Positions 7,163 through 14,865 of a stretch of 30,832 nucleotides of DNA are shown here, piece after piece; the first letter of the stretch is position 1, and every line of letters starts with the position of its first letter. Source of the stretch: Bacillota bacterium. GTDB lineage: Bacteria; Bacillota; Clostridia; Oscillospirales; Ruminococcaceae. The stretch is taken from positions 1 through 30,832 of the forward strand of contig JAEZVA010000015.1 in assembly GCA_023443315.1 (NCBI GenBank), written 5' to 3'. The position numbers and the translations under genes are program-made. Below the pieces are notes generated by a model. That model saw nothing but the letters and a program-made list of their open reading frames with translations, was not told the origin of the DNA and searched no databases.

Positions 7163-8710
7163 TTAGTTTTGCTTTTCTAGCTCTTGAATCAGCGCGCCCA
7201 GCGTTTCAACGACATAGCGGCGAGACCATTGACCTCGGGGGACGTTCTCCCGCTCCTCTTCAATATGCGCGTAAAATGCAGCCGACATCTGTGGTTGGTT
7301 AAACGCAAAGATGGCGTTTGGCATCTTGCTTTTTACCACAAGTGCGCCGACATCTTCTTTGGCTTGCAGGGTAATTCCCTGTTCGCAGTCCGTAATCAGG
7401 TATAGGCTGTACCCCATTTTCGTTTCAATCAGTTTGACGATATGACGCAGATGCTGCGCGTATTCCGAGGCGGTATAATAGCTTTCCGGTACACCCATAA
7501 GTCCAAAATACGGTGCAGGCATCTGCCCCAACAATATCTGCCCCACGTCGGGCAGGCAGATGTATTCGGTGTGAGCGTGTCGCTCCAAACCATATAAAAA
7601 GCGTTCGGAATGGGTCATTTGCATGTGAATAAGCTGCTCTATCTGCTCGGGCGCAAGGTCTGCGCGCAACGCAATCTGCTTATACAGCTCGGGCGGCATC
7701 GTGTTTGGAGATAGATGTCGGGAGCGATAAACCGTATTGCCGGGCTGGGCGTTAAATTCATCGAGCGTCTCCAGAGATTGCAGTAGGTTACGAGGGGTAA
7801 TAATGCGCATCAGCGGTCGGCAAACGCTTAAAAAGGAGTGAAACCGTTCTTCCAGTTCCTTTAGCATCTTCGAGTCGGTGGTCAGGAGGTTTGCACCGCC
7901 GTCCGGGTTGACACTTACCGTCTCACATGTCATCGCGACCACGCCGGATGCAATGAACATGGTACGGGTAAAGATAGACTTGAAGTACTTTGGGTAATAG
8001 TATGGCGCAATGCAACCTGTCATGTAAAGCGGTATCCACATCTCAATGGAAGAGAGCATCTCGACAATATCGCGGTTAAGTGTATGGATGATTGTAATCT
8101 CGCAGCCTTTTTTGATTACCATGCCCATCAGCCCGCTAAAACGCTGGTAAAAGGCCCGATCTCCAAAAACCCAATCCATCTCCTCATCGCTGTACAACAG
8201 TATCTTGCAGGGGGTGGGATGAGCAAGAATATGCAACAAAAAGTTAATGCAGGCTTCCCGTTTGCCGTGCACGCCGTACAATACCTGTACCGGGATGGGA
8301 TCGGGCTTGTCAGACACAGGTATGTTTGGCATCGCGAAATCCGAATGCTGCACAGCGGTGTTTACGCGAAACAGCGCAAGCTCACTCAAAAAATTATCCA
8401 CAGCACCAGTGCCATCCTTGTGGCTAAGCCACTGCGTCACTTCCCGCACCAGTGCCGAGCCCTCCAGCGGGTGGTCATGGTAACGAAGCCCCATCGTCTC
8501 GCACAGCGCCGCACGCTGGTAATCCATCTTTGCCACAGAGCAAAGATAGCGCGCAATTAAAACGATGTGGTCGCTTTTTTTACCCGGCGTGCGTGAGCCG
8601 TTGCGCCATCGGCTGACTAGCGAGGTGTCAACCGAAATCGCCATTGCAAGGCGGCTGTTTGAGATAGAGAGCGCATCCATTACAGCACTCAATTTTTTAC
8701 CAAATTCCAT
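7163..8710 (-). CDS. Large XRE-family HTH regulator with unassigned C-terminal region
   Basis: Residues 1-60 hold a Cro/C1-type helix-turn-helix (SNSRLAMAISVDTSLVSRWRNGSR). The other 450 or so residues are soluble and match no domain I know by sight; they contain aromatic-rich segments such as APYYYPKYFKSIFTRTMF and a late MPAPYFGLMGVPESYY. The length is unusual for an XRE protein and suggests a sensor or effector-binding part. ATG 8713 and ATG 8710 are adjacent; AGGGGA at 8718-8723 fits 8710 better. It is divergent from the six-gene zinc-ribbon block at 9040-14696 and separated from it by 330 bases with a promoter for each side and inverted repeats. I infer it regulates itself and that block. 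Confidence 0.8.
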   Translation of the reverse strand: MEFGKKLSAVMDALSISNSRLAMAISVDTSLVSRWRNGSRTPGKKSDHIVLIARYLCSVAKMDYQRAALCETMGLRYHDHPLEGSALVREVTQWLSHKDGTGAVDNFLSELALFRVNTAVQHSDFAMPNIPVSDKPDPIPVQVLYGVHGKREACINFLLHILAHPTPCKILLYSDEEMDWVFGDRAFYQRFSGLMGMVIKKGCEITIIHTLNRDIVEMLSSIEMWIPLYMTGCIAPYYYPKYFKSIFTRTMFIASGVVAMTCETVSVNPDGGANLLTTDSKMLKELEERFHSFLSVCRPLMRIITPRNLLQSLETLDEFNAQPGNTVYRSRHLSPNTMPPELYKQIALRADLAPEQIEQLIHMQMTHSERFLYGLERHAHTEYICLPDVGQILLGQMPAPYFGLMGVPESYYTASEYAQHLRHIVKLIETKMGYSLYLITDCEQGITLQAKEDVGALVVKSKMPNAIFAFNQPQMSAAFYAHIEEERENVPRGQWSRRYVVETLGALIQELEKQN

Positions 8711-8806
8711 CATTCATTCCCCTGTTGCTAGCGCAGAAACAACTGTTTTGCGGGCGGTGGTGTTCAAGATGTTGCAGTTTGCGCTGTATAAAAATACCAC
8801 AAGCAA

Positions 8807-8835
8807 ATTATAACCAAAATAGCCGAGTTTTTCAA
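8807..8835 (-). promoter_or_regulatory. Promoter of the large XRE regulator
   Basis: Read on the minus strand, TTGAAA (8835-8830) and TATAAT (8812-8807) are 17 bases apart. It matches the consensus at 5 of 6 and 6 of 6 positions and lies about 100 bases upstream of the start. Confidence 0.75.
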
Positions 8836-8839
8836 CACC

Positions 8840-8878
8840 TTTGTCAATAAAAGATGACTGTCCTCTGTCATTGACAAA
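8840..8878. promoter_or_regulatory. Nested inverted repeat, candidate operator
   Basis: TTTGTCAAT (8840-8848) and ATTGACAAA (8870-8878) are perfect 9-bp inverted copies. Inside them ATGAC (8854-8858) and GTCAT (8867-8871) form a second inverted pair. The site lies 5 bases from the leftward -35 and 13 bases before the rightward -35, so a bound dimer could control both promoters. The XRE protein encoded next to it is the obvious candidate binder. Confidence 0.6.
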
Positions 8879-8891
8879 ATCGTCTCAACCG

Positions 8892-8919
8892 TTGTAATTA
8901 TCTGCATCGGTTATACAAT
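8892..8919 (+). promoter_or_regulatory. Candidate promoter of the zinc-ribbon block
   Basis: TTGTAA (8892-8897) and TACAAT (8914-8919) are 16 bases apart. TATACT at 8925-8930 is another possible -10, but without a good -35. The choice is uncertain. Confidence 0.4.
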
Positions 8920-9039
8920 AAAATTATACTGCACACACGTTGAAGAACTAAAATTGTTGCACGGTTTTGCAAAAAGCAAAGCAACGCGTACGCACTGTTG
9001 TCGGATTACAAAACGTCAATACAAAAGGATGTTGAATGA

Positions 9040-9339
9040 ATGGATGCGCTGGTTAGCTTTCGTTTTTTGCTTTCTACCGGCTTTTTTCGCGCGGAGTCGT
9101 ATTTCATCACGATTAGCAACAGTCAAATACACCTTGAACCGCAGGAAGGCGGAAGAAAAATTCGCATACCGCGGGAGCAGTTGCAAAATATTATGGTCTA
9201 CTCCGATGTGCGGGAGATTGAGATTGTTACAAGCGACGAGGTGTTTATCGGTCGGTTGGATAACAACTGCCGTCTGGATATGGTGATGAATACCCTTTCG
9301 CTTTCGTTTGATTCACAGTTGGAGTATAGACCCCATTGA
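9040..9339 (+). CDS. Small PH-like protein, first gene of the zinc-ribbon block
   Basis: This 99-residue soluble protein is unrecognised by name. It alternates short beta strands (YFITISNSQIHLEP, KIRIPREQLQNIMVY, IEIVTSDEVFIGRL) and ends in a helix (DMVMNTLSLSF), the order seen in bacterial PH-like domains; this is inference from pattern. The start ATG at 9040 is 10 bases after AAAGGAT. The reading frame opens shortly after the divergent control region, and the next gene starts 44 bases downstream with its own strong box. It has no cysteine, unlike most of its neighbours. A role as a soluble adaptor for the membrane proteins encoded after it is a guess. Confidence 0.7.
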   Translation: MDALVSFRFLLSTGFFRAESYFITISNSQIHLEPQEGGRKIRIPREQLQNIMVYSDVREIEIVTSDEVFIGRLDNNCRLDMVMNTLSLSFDSQLEYRPH

Positions 9340-9383
9340 GTTCTGTTTTCATACATCATGTGATTGGTAGGAGGAACAATGCT

Positions 9384-10067
9384 ATGCCATTTTGCAGCGC
9401 CTGCGGCACCGCACTGGAAAGCGGTGTTCGTTTTTGCACCCAATGCGGCAAATCGGTAGCCGCTAGTGTGCCTGTCTCTGCGCAACAGGTCGTCTCTTCG
9501 CCGCAGCCGGTATCGGCTCCTCAGCAGGATGCGAGGCCGGTTTATATGGTGCTGTCGGCCTCAAAAAAGGACGGTCTGCTTTCTAAGCCTGGATACCTGG
9601 TGTTCTACCCCGACTGTGCGGTGTTTGCTTACCTAACAAAGGAGCTGCAAAACGCAGAGAATGAGCGCCTGCGCGCGCAGCTCAAGGCAGAGGGCAAGGG
9701 CTTTTTTCAGAGCAGTGCGGCGATGATGAGCATGTGGAGCAATTACGGCGAGCAATATTACAGCCTGACCCGTGAGGACGTTCTGCGTCAGGCGGCCGAA
9801 AACTTTGCCGTGTACTACATGCAGGTATCAAAATGTTCGTTTGACACCTTTAACAGCAGTGCAGATTCTGACGATACCCGTGTGGGGGGCACAATTTCAT
9901 TTCATACGGATGCGGGAAAGCTAAAGTTCTCACACCGCTACAACGATTCAAACGGCAACATTAAGGGCGTTTTGCAGGGCCTCTTCGGGCAACGGCTGCG
10001 TTACTCGGTCGCGGGCGGCGGGCTAATCAATATTCGTTTTTCAAGCAATAAGCAGGGATTTATATAG
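9384..10067 (+). CDS. Zinc-ribbon protein with PH-like C-terminal region
   Basis: The N-terminus is a zinc ribbon with C4-C7 and C18-C21 (CSAC...CTQC). A Pro/Gln/Ser-rich linker covers about residues 25-50, and a soluble domain follows from about 52 to 227 with strands such as PGYLVFYPDCAVFAYL, a helical insert (NAENERLRAQLKAEGKG), and late strands TISFHTDAGKLKFSHRY. This late part looks like a PH-like fold split by a helical insert (inference). There is no membrane span. ATG 9384 is preferred over an earlier in-frame start because the zinc ribbon then begins at residue 4 and AGGAGG (9369-9374) is 9 bases upstream. Length is 227 residues. Confidence 0.8.
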   Translation: MPFCSACGTALESGVRFCTQCGKSVAASVPVSAQQVVSSPQPVSAPQQDARPVYMVLSASKKDGLLSKPGYLVFYPDCAVFAYLTKELQNAENERLRAQLKAEGKGFFQSSAAMMSMWSNYGEQYYSLTREDVLRQAAENFAVYYMQVSKCSFDTFNSSADSDDTRVGGTISFHTDAGKLKFSHRYNDSNGNIKGVLQGLFGQRLRYSVAGGGLINIRFSSNKQGFI

Positions 10068-10099
10068 CGTTACCATGAAAACGGCAAAACGCGCGGGGC

Positions 10100-10131
10100 T
10101 TGTGTGGTACACTGTTGACAAAACCGCACAA
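10100..10131 (+). repeat. Inverted repeat in the gap between two zinc-ribbon genes
   Basis: TTGTGTGGT (10100-10108) and ACCGCACAA (10123-10131) form a 9-bp stem with one G-T pair and a 14-base loop. No U-tract follows, so it is not a standard terminator. It lies in the only gap over 50 bases in the block and could be an RNA stability or processing element. Confidence 0.4.
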
Positions 10132-10167
10132 CTGCGCTGCAGAAAAAACAGAAAGGGGACAAAAACA

Positions 10168-10815
10168 ATGATGAAAAAAGGGAAATACGGGGTGGCGCTT
10201 GGCATGATAGCCGCCGCCGCACTGGCATTTGGCATCTTAAAGATGCCCACTCTGGTTGTGCTTATTTTGGCGTATGCCCTACTTGCCGAAAAGGACGAAT
10301 GGCTTACCCGTCAGACCCTCTATGCGTTTATGCTGACCGTTTCGTACTATCTAATCGACCTTGTATTGAGCGGCGGCTTTGCTGCATTGGTCGGAGTACT
10401 CGGTTGGCTAAGGTTTTACCGCCTGCTAGAGTTTACCTCGGGTGCGCAGGTTGTGTTGCAAACCGCGCTATACATACTTCTTATCGCCGCTTCCATCCTC
10501 GCACTGGTTCGTGTACTTAAGAACAAGGACGCAGGCATCCCGCTTGTCTCAAAGCTGGTTGACCTTGCAATGGGTGCTGCGCCCACTCCAAAGCCCGTAT
10601 CGACACCAACACCCACTCCGGCTCCTCAGCCTATTCCAGTGCCAAAGCCATCACCCATACCGGCTCCTGTCCCTCAGCCTGTGCCCAAGCCTATCCCCGT
10701 ACCCGTACCGCAGCCGGTATCGTCCGCCCCTGCAATGTCGGGATGGCAGTGCGTCTGTGGCACCCAAAACGACGGGAACTTCTGTGTAGGCTGCGGACAG
10801 AGAAAACAACAATAG
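10168..10815 (+). CDS. Multi-span membrane protein with proline-rich linker and C-terminal zinc ribbon
   Basis: The 215-residue protein begins with a basic start and three or four hydrophobic helices within about residues 7-120. A roughly 50-residue linker follows, made of Pro-x repeats (x = T, K, V, I, A, Q, S). The end is a zinc ribbon, WQCVCGTQNDGNFCVGCG (C195, C197, C206, C209), of the W-x-C-x-CG/FC-x-x-CG type often found at the C-terminus of other bacterial proteins. The linker would hold the ribbon away from the membrane, probably on the cytoplasmic face. ATG 10168 follows GAAAGGGG (10151-10158) by 9 bases. The gene lies 100 bases after the preceding one and 33 before the next. Function unknown. 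Confidence 0.78.
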   Translation: MMKKGKYGVALGMIAAAALAFGILKMPTLVVLILAYALLAEKDEWLTRQTLYAFMLTVSYYLIDLVLSGGFAALVGVLGWLRFYRLLEFTSGAQVVLQTALYILLIAASILALVRVLKNKDAGIPLVSKLVDLAMGAAPTPKPVSTPTPTPAPQPIPVPKPSPIPAPVPQPVPKPIPVPVPQPVSSAPAMSGWQCVCGTQNDGNFCVGCGQRKQQ

Positions 10816-10848
10816 AAACCGAGCTGGTTTTTCAAAGGAGGAAAACGC

Positions 10849-11652
10849 ATGCAGCGATACTTTTGCTCGCAGTGCGGATCACAGATTAACGAAACGATTC
10901 GGTTCTGCGGCGAATGTGGCAAAGAGGTTTTAACCCAGTCCCCAGTATTAACGCCCGAACCTGTACCGAAACCTACCACCCCGCCGCAACCGCCACCCAT
11001 GACTGCTTACACCCCGCCGCCTGCGTATCGTCCTGCGCCCGCGTATGCGGCACCCGCAGTGCGAAAAAACAACACCCCTGTTATCATCGCCGCGATTATC
11101 GGCGGTACGGTGGTTATACTGGCAGTCCTTACGGTGGTGCTGCTAGTCGGATTAAGGGGAAAGTCGCAGCCAAAAGCGGAGGACGGTGTGCTTGTTCATA
11201 CGCCGATAGCACAGCAGAACCTACCCACGGTAAGCGAACAGCCCCAAAGCGAGGTTCTCTTAGACCCCACCCTGTCCGATATGGCGGGCTTGTGGCAGTC
11301 TGAGATGACATTGTATGACCTGACCGCCGCACAGGAGACTGAGGTGGTTTGGGTTCGCATGGATATTGAGGTTGTGCCAATAGACGACGTAACGGCAAAC
11401 CTCATCCTGCATCCTTTGGAAGGCAGAGAGGGCGGTGCTGCGGTTGATTCCTCCGAGTTTAGTGGGGAAACCGAGACGCTCACGGCAACGTTTGAAAACG
11501 GTGGGCTGTCGATGATGCTTCCGTACGAACAAGAGGTCTACCTTTTTATGCCGATTGCGCCGAAAAGCGGGTCGTTGTTCGGGTCGGGGGAAGCGTATTT
11601 TGGCGACGAGGAATTTCAGGCAAAGGTCGTTATGACCATGCTCAAGCAGTAG
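10849..11652 (+). CDS. Zinc-ribbon single-span protein with extracytoplasmic beta domain
   Basis: The 267-residue protein has a zinc ribbon at C6-C9 and C20-C23, a Pro/Tyr/Ala-rich linker (about 30-72), one membrane span (about 77-102) and a C-terminal domain (about 140-267). That domain begins MAGLWQSEMTLYDL and has alternating strands, resembling small lipocalin-like or calycin-like beta domains that start with a G-x-W motif; this is pattern-based. The expected topology is ribbon inside, domain outside. AAAGGAGG (10834-10841) precedes ATG 10849. The end of the 786-residue protein encoded two genes later begins in a similar way (VGTWDTLTNVGDF), so the two may share a C-terminal fold. Confidence 0.8.
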   Translation: MQRYFCSQCGSQINETIRFCGECGKEVLTQSPVLTPEPVPKPTTPPQPPPMTAYTPPPAYRPAPAYAAPAVRKNNTPVIIAAIIGGTVVILAVLTVVLLVGLRGKSQPKAEDGVLVHTPIAQQNLPTVSEQPQSEVLLDPTLSDMAGLWQSEMTLYDLTAAQETEVVWVRMDIEVVPIDDVTANLILHPLEGREGGAAVDSSEFSGETETLTATFENGGLSMMLPYEQEVYLFMPIAPKSGSLFGSGEAYFGDEEFQAKVVMTMLKQ

Positions 11653-11683
11653 CACCAATTCGATTTGTATAAGGAGAAGCCGC

Positions 11684-12325
11684 ATGAGCAGAACAGACAC
11701 GACAGGACGAAATCTTGTTCCCAGTAACGGCACGTACCGATGGGTATCGGAGATAAACCTACTTTTAGACCTTCGCATACCATTTACGGTGTGGAAGATT
11801 ATGTTGTTCTCGACCTTTGTACCCATCTTTGCCCTAGCGGTTATTCAGGCCATTGACGGCATGTTGCTCGAAAGCCTAGGGGCAATCTTGCGGCTGTACC
11901 TGTTGCTTGCGGCAGTTGTTACTGGGCTGACCATACTTGGCTATTATGCGGTGTATATCCCTGTAATGGGGGCAAGGTGTGCCATCCTGTTTGAGATGAA
12001 GGAGGATGAAGTCGACCACATACTGCCCGCAAAAAACCAATCCCGACAAGAGCTCTTATCCCTACTGGGTATTGCGGCGGGGGCGGCGGTCGGTAATCCC
12101 ACAGTAGTTGGCGCGAATGTGCTATCCGCCGTGCGCAGAACCATGAGAACCCGTTACAAGGATATCAGAAGCATTACCGTTTGGAAAAAAAGCGGAATCA
12201 TACGGCTTCGCGCGTCAGATCTAACCCGAAACATCATCTATGCCCCGCCCGGACAGGTGAACTTTGTACTCGATTACATCCACGCACGTTGCAAACCCGA
12301 TGTTGCGGTATATACACGGAGATGA
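11684..12325 (+). CDS. Two-span membrane protein with PH-like cytoplasmic part
   Basis: In the 213-residue protein two hydrophobic helices (about 40-62 and 70-95) follow an N-terminal polar stretch. The C-terminal half reads CAILFEMKEDEVDHILPAKN, then a Gly/Ala-rich helix (LLSLLGIAAGAAVGNP), then strands RYKDIRSITVWKKSGIIRL and a last helix (VNFVLDYIHARC). This order fits a bacterial PH-like domain with an insertion. There is no zinc ribbon. AAGGAG (11671-11676) precedes ATG 11684. The stop TGA (12323-12325) overlaps the AGGTGA box of the next gene, so the two are probably translationally coupled. Confidence 0.75.
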   Translation: MSRTDTTGRNLVPSNGTYRWVSEINLLLDLRIPFTVWKIMLFSTFVPIFALAVIQAIDGMLLESLGAILRLYLLLAAVVTGLTILGYYAVYIPVMGARCAILFEMKEDEVDHILPAKNQSRQELLSLLGIAAGAAVGNPTVVGANVLSAVRRTMRTRYKDIRSITVWKKSGIIRLRASDLTRNIIYAPPGQVNFVLDYIHARCKPDVAVYTRR

Positions 12326-12335
12326 GGTGACTATT

Positions 12336-14696
12336 GTGGCTTTTTGTAAGCATTGCGGCACCCAAACCAATGCCTCCGAGCGCTTTTGCGCCGGTTGCGG
12401 CACACCGACTAACAAGCTTTTGTGCCCACATTGCGGCGCGGGGCAAACCGGATCGGCAGCGTTTTGCAGCACCTGCGGTTTTTCTCTTTCACCCACTGCA
12501 TATACGACTGTAGCTGCCCCGTCTGCGCGACCTGCGCCACCGCCCAACCCAAGGTCCGCGGGTGCTAATAAGGGAAAAACGGCAATTGTTATCACCTCCG
12601 TCGCCTGCGGACTTGCTATTGTGTTCATGTCCGTATGGGTGGCTACTGCCCTAAGCCCCGGAATTCAAACCGATATGGTTGCGGCACAGGCGAGTGACGC
12701 CGCGCTGCTACCTACCGAAAAGGATTACAAGGTTCGTGCGCAAACCGCCAAGGTAACGGAGGAACAGCCCGCGGCGTCCTTTGAAGGCGCGATGATTGAT
12801 TTTGGCATCTTTAACATCGACGGCGAGCTGGAGGTTTCGTGCAAGACGCTGCCGATGAAGGAGGACAAGGATAACGGGGTGCGCGTTGCCGCGTATGACT
12901 TTACCCTTGCGGGCAAAGATACGTTTGACGATGTGGTGACCATTACGCTACCCTATGATTCCAATTATGGGCAGGATAGCGTGGGCGCACGGTACTACAA
13001 CGAGCAAACCAACGAATGGGAGAGTGTCCCCTACGAGGTGGACGCGCAAAACAACACGGTGCGCATCTTCACCACTCATCTTTCCACCTACGGTGTGTTT
13101 GAGGTGGACAACGAGAAGTCGCGCGCGGCCTACATCACCCATGTGTATCGCACCGCGCAGATCATACCGCCTGAGATGGCGAAGGCGATACTGGAGGAGT
13201 ACACGCAGACCGGTTCCCCCGGTCCCTCGGCGTTTGAGGCGGGGCTTGAGATAACAAACGGCATCTCGGGGCTTTCGTCCGCCTACCTGACGACCACGAC
13301 CTTGGGTGGCGCATATGGTTCCGCGCTGCGGCTGCAGTTTAACCAACTTTCCACCCATGCCGGGGTCGCGCTTGCGGTGGTACAGCTGGCAAACGATATC
13401 TACACCGGCAAGGAGAACCGCGAAACCGCTACCAATCTAACTAGAAACATCATCTTCTCAGGGGTCAGTCTGGTGGGTACCGCCGCCATGCAGCTTGCCT
13501 TTGTTGGTGTATATGCCATAGACTACTCGCTTACCAGCTTTGGTAAGGCAGCGGTGCAAACAAAGCTTGAGAATATCGACCGCGTTTACCGCTACTACAA
13601 CGAGCACGAGAATGCCCGCACCCTAAAGCAGTGGCGCAGTATCTTTATCGATATCTATGATCAAAATCGCAACGATCCAAACCGAGCAAAGGAACTGATG
13701 GACGAAGCGATAGACAGCTACTGCAACGCGTTTTGGGATTACCCAAACCTTGACGAGATAGCGGGCGTAGCAGGCTACAGCAACCTGTCGTGGCCAAGCC
13801 CCACTGACATAACGCTGCTGACCAAAAACTATAAGTACGACCTAATTGACCGCCTGTACCCCGTGTTTACATCTCTTAGAAACTACGTCGTGCAACAGAT
13901 TAACGACGAATACAACAAAAGGCTGGATAGTTTAAAGCGATTTTTAAACCAGCGGGTGGACATTACCATTACAGAGAAGCTCGAAAAGGAACAAAAGCCC
14001 CTGTACGCGGGCTATACCGTTCGCTTTACGCCACTTTCCGGCGACGCAGACCCCAAGTATTGGACGGGGAAGCTCGGCAAGGACGGCAGCATCAGCACCT
14101 TCTTTACGCTGCTGGGGCACCTGCAATGCGGGTCGCCCGATACGATAGAGCTTTACGAGCCAGGGGACAGCCCCGGGGTGGATAAGCCGATTCTCGCCGT
14201 GCCGTTTGAGGTAGAGCTGCCAAAAACGACGGTGATACTCTCCCCGCAGGGTATTACCCTTGACGAGCTAGTGGGCACGTGGGACACCCTAACCAACGTA
14301 GGCGATTTTGACATGCCCTACCTTGACGGCCTTGCGGAGCAGATGCAGGGCATTGAGGGGATGGACGAATACCTTGACAGCTATCTCGGCTACGATTATA
14401 CCGGCGAATACCCCGGTGCGCTGACAATAGAAAAAACAGGAGAAAACACCGCGCTTATCACCATCCGCAGCAGCAGTGGCGGTGGGTCAGGCGAGTACGG
14501 GGCAGCGGGCGACGTCACCTATTCGGGGGTATACGAGTCGGAGGTGATGACCATGACCCCGAACGGGCAGGTGGCTGGGGATACGGTTAAGCTCACCTTC
14601 TCGCGAGAAGACGGCGTCCTTGTGTTTTCTGGCGGCTCAGACTACAACAGCGAGGTGGTCAGCTACAACTTTACTATTACAGGAACCAAGCGATAG
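12336..14696 (+). CDS. Large membrane protein with two N-terminal zinc ribbons, ZU5-like and lipocalin-like regions
   Basis: The protein has 786 residues. Order: two zinc ribbons (C4/C7/C18/C21 and C30/C33/C44/C47), a Pro-rich linker, one span (about 82-106), a beta region (about 130-265) ending VRIFTTHLSTYGVFEV that resembles ZU5-like domains, a largely helical middle (about 270-560) with Gly/Ala-rich hydrophobic stretches, and a C-terminal beta domain beginning ITLDELVGTWDTL with a Gly/Ser-rich loop. Most of it should lie outside the membrane. GTG 12336 is the start: AGGTGA (12325-12330) is 5 bases upstream and the first ribbon then begins at residue 4, as in the sister genes. It is the last gene of the block. 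Function unknown. Confidence 0.82.
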   Translation: MAFCKHCGTQTNASERFCAGCGTPTNKLLCPHCGAGQTGSAAFCSTCGFSLSPTAYTTVAAPSARPAPPPNPRSAGANKGKTAIVITSVACGLAIVFMSVWVATALSPGIQTDMVAAQASDAALLPTEKDYKVRAQTAKVTEEQPAASFEGAMIDFGIFNIDGELEVSCKTLPMKEDKDNGVRVAAYDFTLAGKDTFDDVVTITLPYDSNYGQDSVGARYYNEQTNEWESVPYEVDAQNNTVRIFTTHLSTYGVFEVDNEKSRAAYITHVYRTAQIIPPEMAKAILEEYTQTGSPGPSAFEAGLEITNGISGLSSAYLTTTTLGGAYGSALRLQFNQLSTHAGVALAVVQLANDIYTGKENRETATNLTRNIIFSGVSLVGTAAMQLAFVGVYAIDYSLTSFGKAAVQTKLENIDRVYRYYNEHENARTLKQWRSIFIDIYDQNRNDPNRAKELMDEAIDSYCNAFWDYPNLDEIAGVAGYSNLSWPSPTDITLLTKNYKYDLIDRLYPVFTSLRNYVVQQINDEYNKRLDSLKRFLNQRVDITITEKLEKEQKPLYAGYTVRFTPLSGDADPKYWTGKLGKDGSISTFFTLLGHLQCGSPDTIELYEPGDSPGVDKPILAVPFEVELPKTTVILSPQGITLDELVGTWDTLTNVGDFDMPYLDGLAEQMQGIEGMDEYLDSYLGYDYTGEYPGALTIEKTGENTALITIRSSSGGGSGEYGAAGDVTYSGVYESEVMTMTPNGQVAGDTVKLTFSREDGVLVFSGGSDYNSEVVSYNFTITGTKR

Positions 14697-14713
14697 CGCG
14701 TTTGCCGTTAGTC

Positions 14714-14749
14714 AGCGGCGGGCAGGGTTGCCCGCCGCTTTATCTTTTG
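14714..14749 (+). terminator. Terminator closing the zinc-ribbon block
   Basis: A perfect 10-bp stem AGCGGCGGGC/GCCCGCCGCT (14714-14723, 14730-14739) has loop AGGGTT and is followed by TTATCTTTT. It ends the six-gene unit and separates it from the MFS gene. Confidence 0.85.
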
Positions 14750-14756
14750 TTTTGGT

Positions 14757-14785
14757 TTGACAATCTATGGACAATGCATTATATT
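14757..14785 (+). promoter_or_regulatory. Promoter of the MFS transporter gene
   Basis: TTGACA (14757-14762) and TATATT (14780-14785) are 17 bases apart: a perfect -35 and a 5-of-6 -10, about 80 bases before the start. It lies just after the terminator of the preceding block, so the transporter has its own unit. Confidence 0.82.
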
Positions 14786-14865
14786 AGTAACGACTTTGTT
14801 TTCGGTGTCTGCCCGCGACTGTTTATGGCAGATAGTTTTTACTGTGAGGAGATTATGCTAACGTT

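Larger units (their letters stand above)
8711..9039. other. Divergent control region between the XRE gene and the zinc-ribbon block
   Basis: About 330 AT-rich bases hold a leftward promoter (8807-8835), nested inverted repeats (8840-8878), a rightward promoter candidate (8892-8919), and the ribosome binding site AAAGGAT (9024-9030) of the first rightward gene. No reading frame in it looks coding. Confidence 0.7.

Noticed and set aside
10583..10730. The proline-rich stretch as a CRISPR or tandem DNA repeat
   Set aside because: Repeat units are only Pro-x codon pairs without constant spacing or identity, and the frame is open throughout.
7163..14696. The zinc-ribbon block as a phage-defence or toxin-antitoxin system
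   Set aside because: I see no nuclease, NTPase, protease, toxin or methylase motif in any of the six proteins; the domain types suit a structural or sensing complex better.
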